From Alphaproteobacteria bacterium (lineage in GTDB: Bacteria > Pseudomonadota > Alphaproteobacteria > Acetobacterales > Acetobacteraceae), in NCBI GenBank assembly GCA_013298245.1, contig JAAFHD010000220.1:1-6294 (forward strand): a DNA stretch of 6,294 nucleotides, in the 5' to 3' direction. Both the position numbers and the translations under genes were made by a program. Each line of letters opens with the position of its first letter. Position 1 is the first letter of the stretch. This document shows positions 5,550 through 6,294 of the stretch, one piece after another. The notes below the pieces were generated by a model. The model was not told the DNA's origin, did no database searches, and saw nothing but the letters and a program-made list of their open reading frames with translations.

Positions 5550-6294
5550 TCAGTCGTGCCCGGCCAGGAAATCGACCACCAGCTTGACCTGGGCGGGGTC
5601 CATCAGCGCCGGCGCATGGCCCACACCGGGGATGGTGACCACGCGGGCGCGCGGCGCCTGGTCCATGCGGGCCGCGGTCTCGGCCGTCAGCAGGTCGGAT
5701 TCCGCGCCGCGCAGCACCAGCACGGGGTGGGTGACAGTCCAGTCCCAGAGGGGCCAGATGTCCACATCGGCAAGCGCGCCCTGCATGGGTTCGACGATGC
5801 GCGGGTCATAGTGCAGGCGGGTGCGGCCGTCGGCGGTCATGCGGGCGGAGTGTTGCGCCAGGTGCGCCCATTGCGCATCGGTCAGCGGGCCGAAGGGGGC
5901 GTGGACGCGGCGCAGTTGCGCCTCCAGCGCGGCAAGGTTGGAGAAGTATTCGGGGGCGGCCGATAAGTAATCGCGGATGCGTTCCAGTGCGGCGACCGGG
6001 ATGGCGGGGCCGACATCGTTCAGGACCATGCGGCCGATGCGGTCGAAGGGCAGTGCCGCCAGGCCCATGCCGATCAACCCGCCCATGGAGGTGCCGACCC
6101 AGTCGTATTCGCCGAGTTCGGCCAGCAGCGGGGCGAAGAGGCCGACATAGACGGGCACGGCATACATCGCACCGCTGGGCAGCCAGCCGGAGATGCCGCG
6201 GCCGGGGATGTCGGGGCAGATCACGCGGCGGCCTTGCGCGGCCAGGGCCTGCGCCAGCACATCGAAGTCGCGGCCGTTGCGGGTGAGGCCGTGG
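5550..6294 (-). CDS. Alpha/beta hydrolase (5' end outside window)
   Basis: An alpha/beta hydrolase fold protein, MhpC-like in style. The open frame continues to the right edge, where codons read HGLTRNGRDFD before a GTG at 6258-6260. That 'HGLTRN' is the conserved oxyanion-loop HG of the fold, so the true start lies beyond the window and the GTG is not the start. The nucleophile elbow is GTSMGG, with Ser encoded at 6087-6089. The catalytic acid is probably the Asp in RGAESDLL (5694-5696) and the catalytic His that in GVGHAP (5616-5618), giving a full Ser-Asp-His triad. CPDIPGRGISGW just after the first strands is typical of the family (D.pGrG.S). About 247 residues are visible. These enzymes include esterases and C-C bond hydrolases; substrate is not deducible. 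It is upstream of the phosphatase gene on the same strand. Confidence 0.92.
   Translation of the reverse strand, partial: HGLTRNGRDFDVLAQALAAQGRRVICPDIPGRGISGWLPSGAMYAVPVYVGLFAPLLAELGEYDWVGTSMGGLIGMGLAALPFDRIGRMVLNDVGPAIPVAALERIRDYLSAAPEYFSNLAALEAQLRRVHAPFGPLTDAQWAHLAQHSARMTADGRTRLHYDPRIVEPMQGALADVDIWPLWDWTVTHPVLVLRGAESDLLTAETAARMDQAPRARVVTIPGVGHAPALMDPAQVKLVVDFLAGHD

Overview
The window is GC-rich, densely coding DNA with very strong third-position G/C bias. It looks like chromosomal sequence of a high-GC alphaproteobacterium, and gene content and protein style suggest Acetobacteraceae or a Roseomonas-like genus. That placement is an inference; no rRNA or other marker gene is present. I see no tRNA, rRNA, CRISPR array or intact insertion sequence.

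Layout. Left edge (1-164, plus): the last ~53 codons of a gene whose tail resembles SGNH/GDSL-type hydrolases. It runs tail to tail into a four-gene minus-strand cluster, 3905 down to 176. In transcription order the cluster holds a DUF4096 (IS5-type transposase N-terminal) protein with an unrecognised C-terminal half and no visible DDE triad, a 471-aa two-dinucleotide-fold flavoprotein monooxygenase-like protein, an unrecognised 127-aa protein, and an HMG-CoA-lyase-like DRE-TIM metallolyase. Gaps are 57, 39 and 46 nt, and a candidate sigma70-type promoter lies just upstream of the first gene. Next comes a ~206-bp divergent intergenic region, followed by a small plus-strand gene for a secreted four-cysteine protein (4112-4504). 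Its 3' end overlaps by 26 bp the end of a second minus-strand cluster: an alpha/beta hydrolase cut by the right edge (5550-6294), an exported histidine phosphatase (4874-5461) and a DoxX membrane protein (4479-4874). The phosphatase and DoxX genes share a base in a TGATG stop/start.

How the genes might work together. In the first cluster, an oxygenase-like flavoprotein and an acyl-CoA lyase-like enzyme in one transcription unit suggest a catabolic route in which an oxidised or branched acid is later cleaved as a CoA thioester. The lyase departs from classical HMG-CoA lyase at two active-site acidic positions (Asp to Glu, Glu to Gln), so its substrate should be treated as open. The second cluster has cell-envelope features (exported phosphatase, membrane protein) but no obvious shared pathway.

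The points most worth a second look are the DUF4096 chimera, which may be a domesticated transposase DNA-binding domain, and the altered lyase active site. Nothing here proves a new system.
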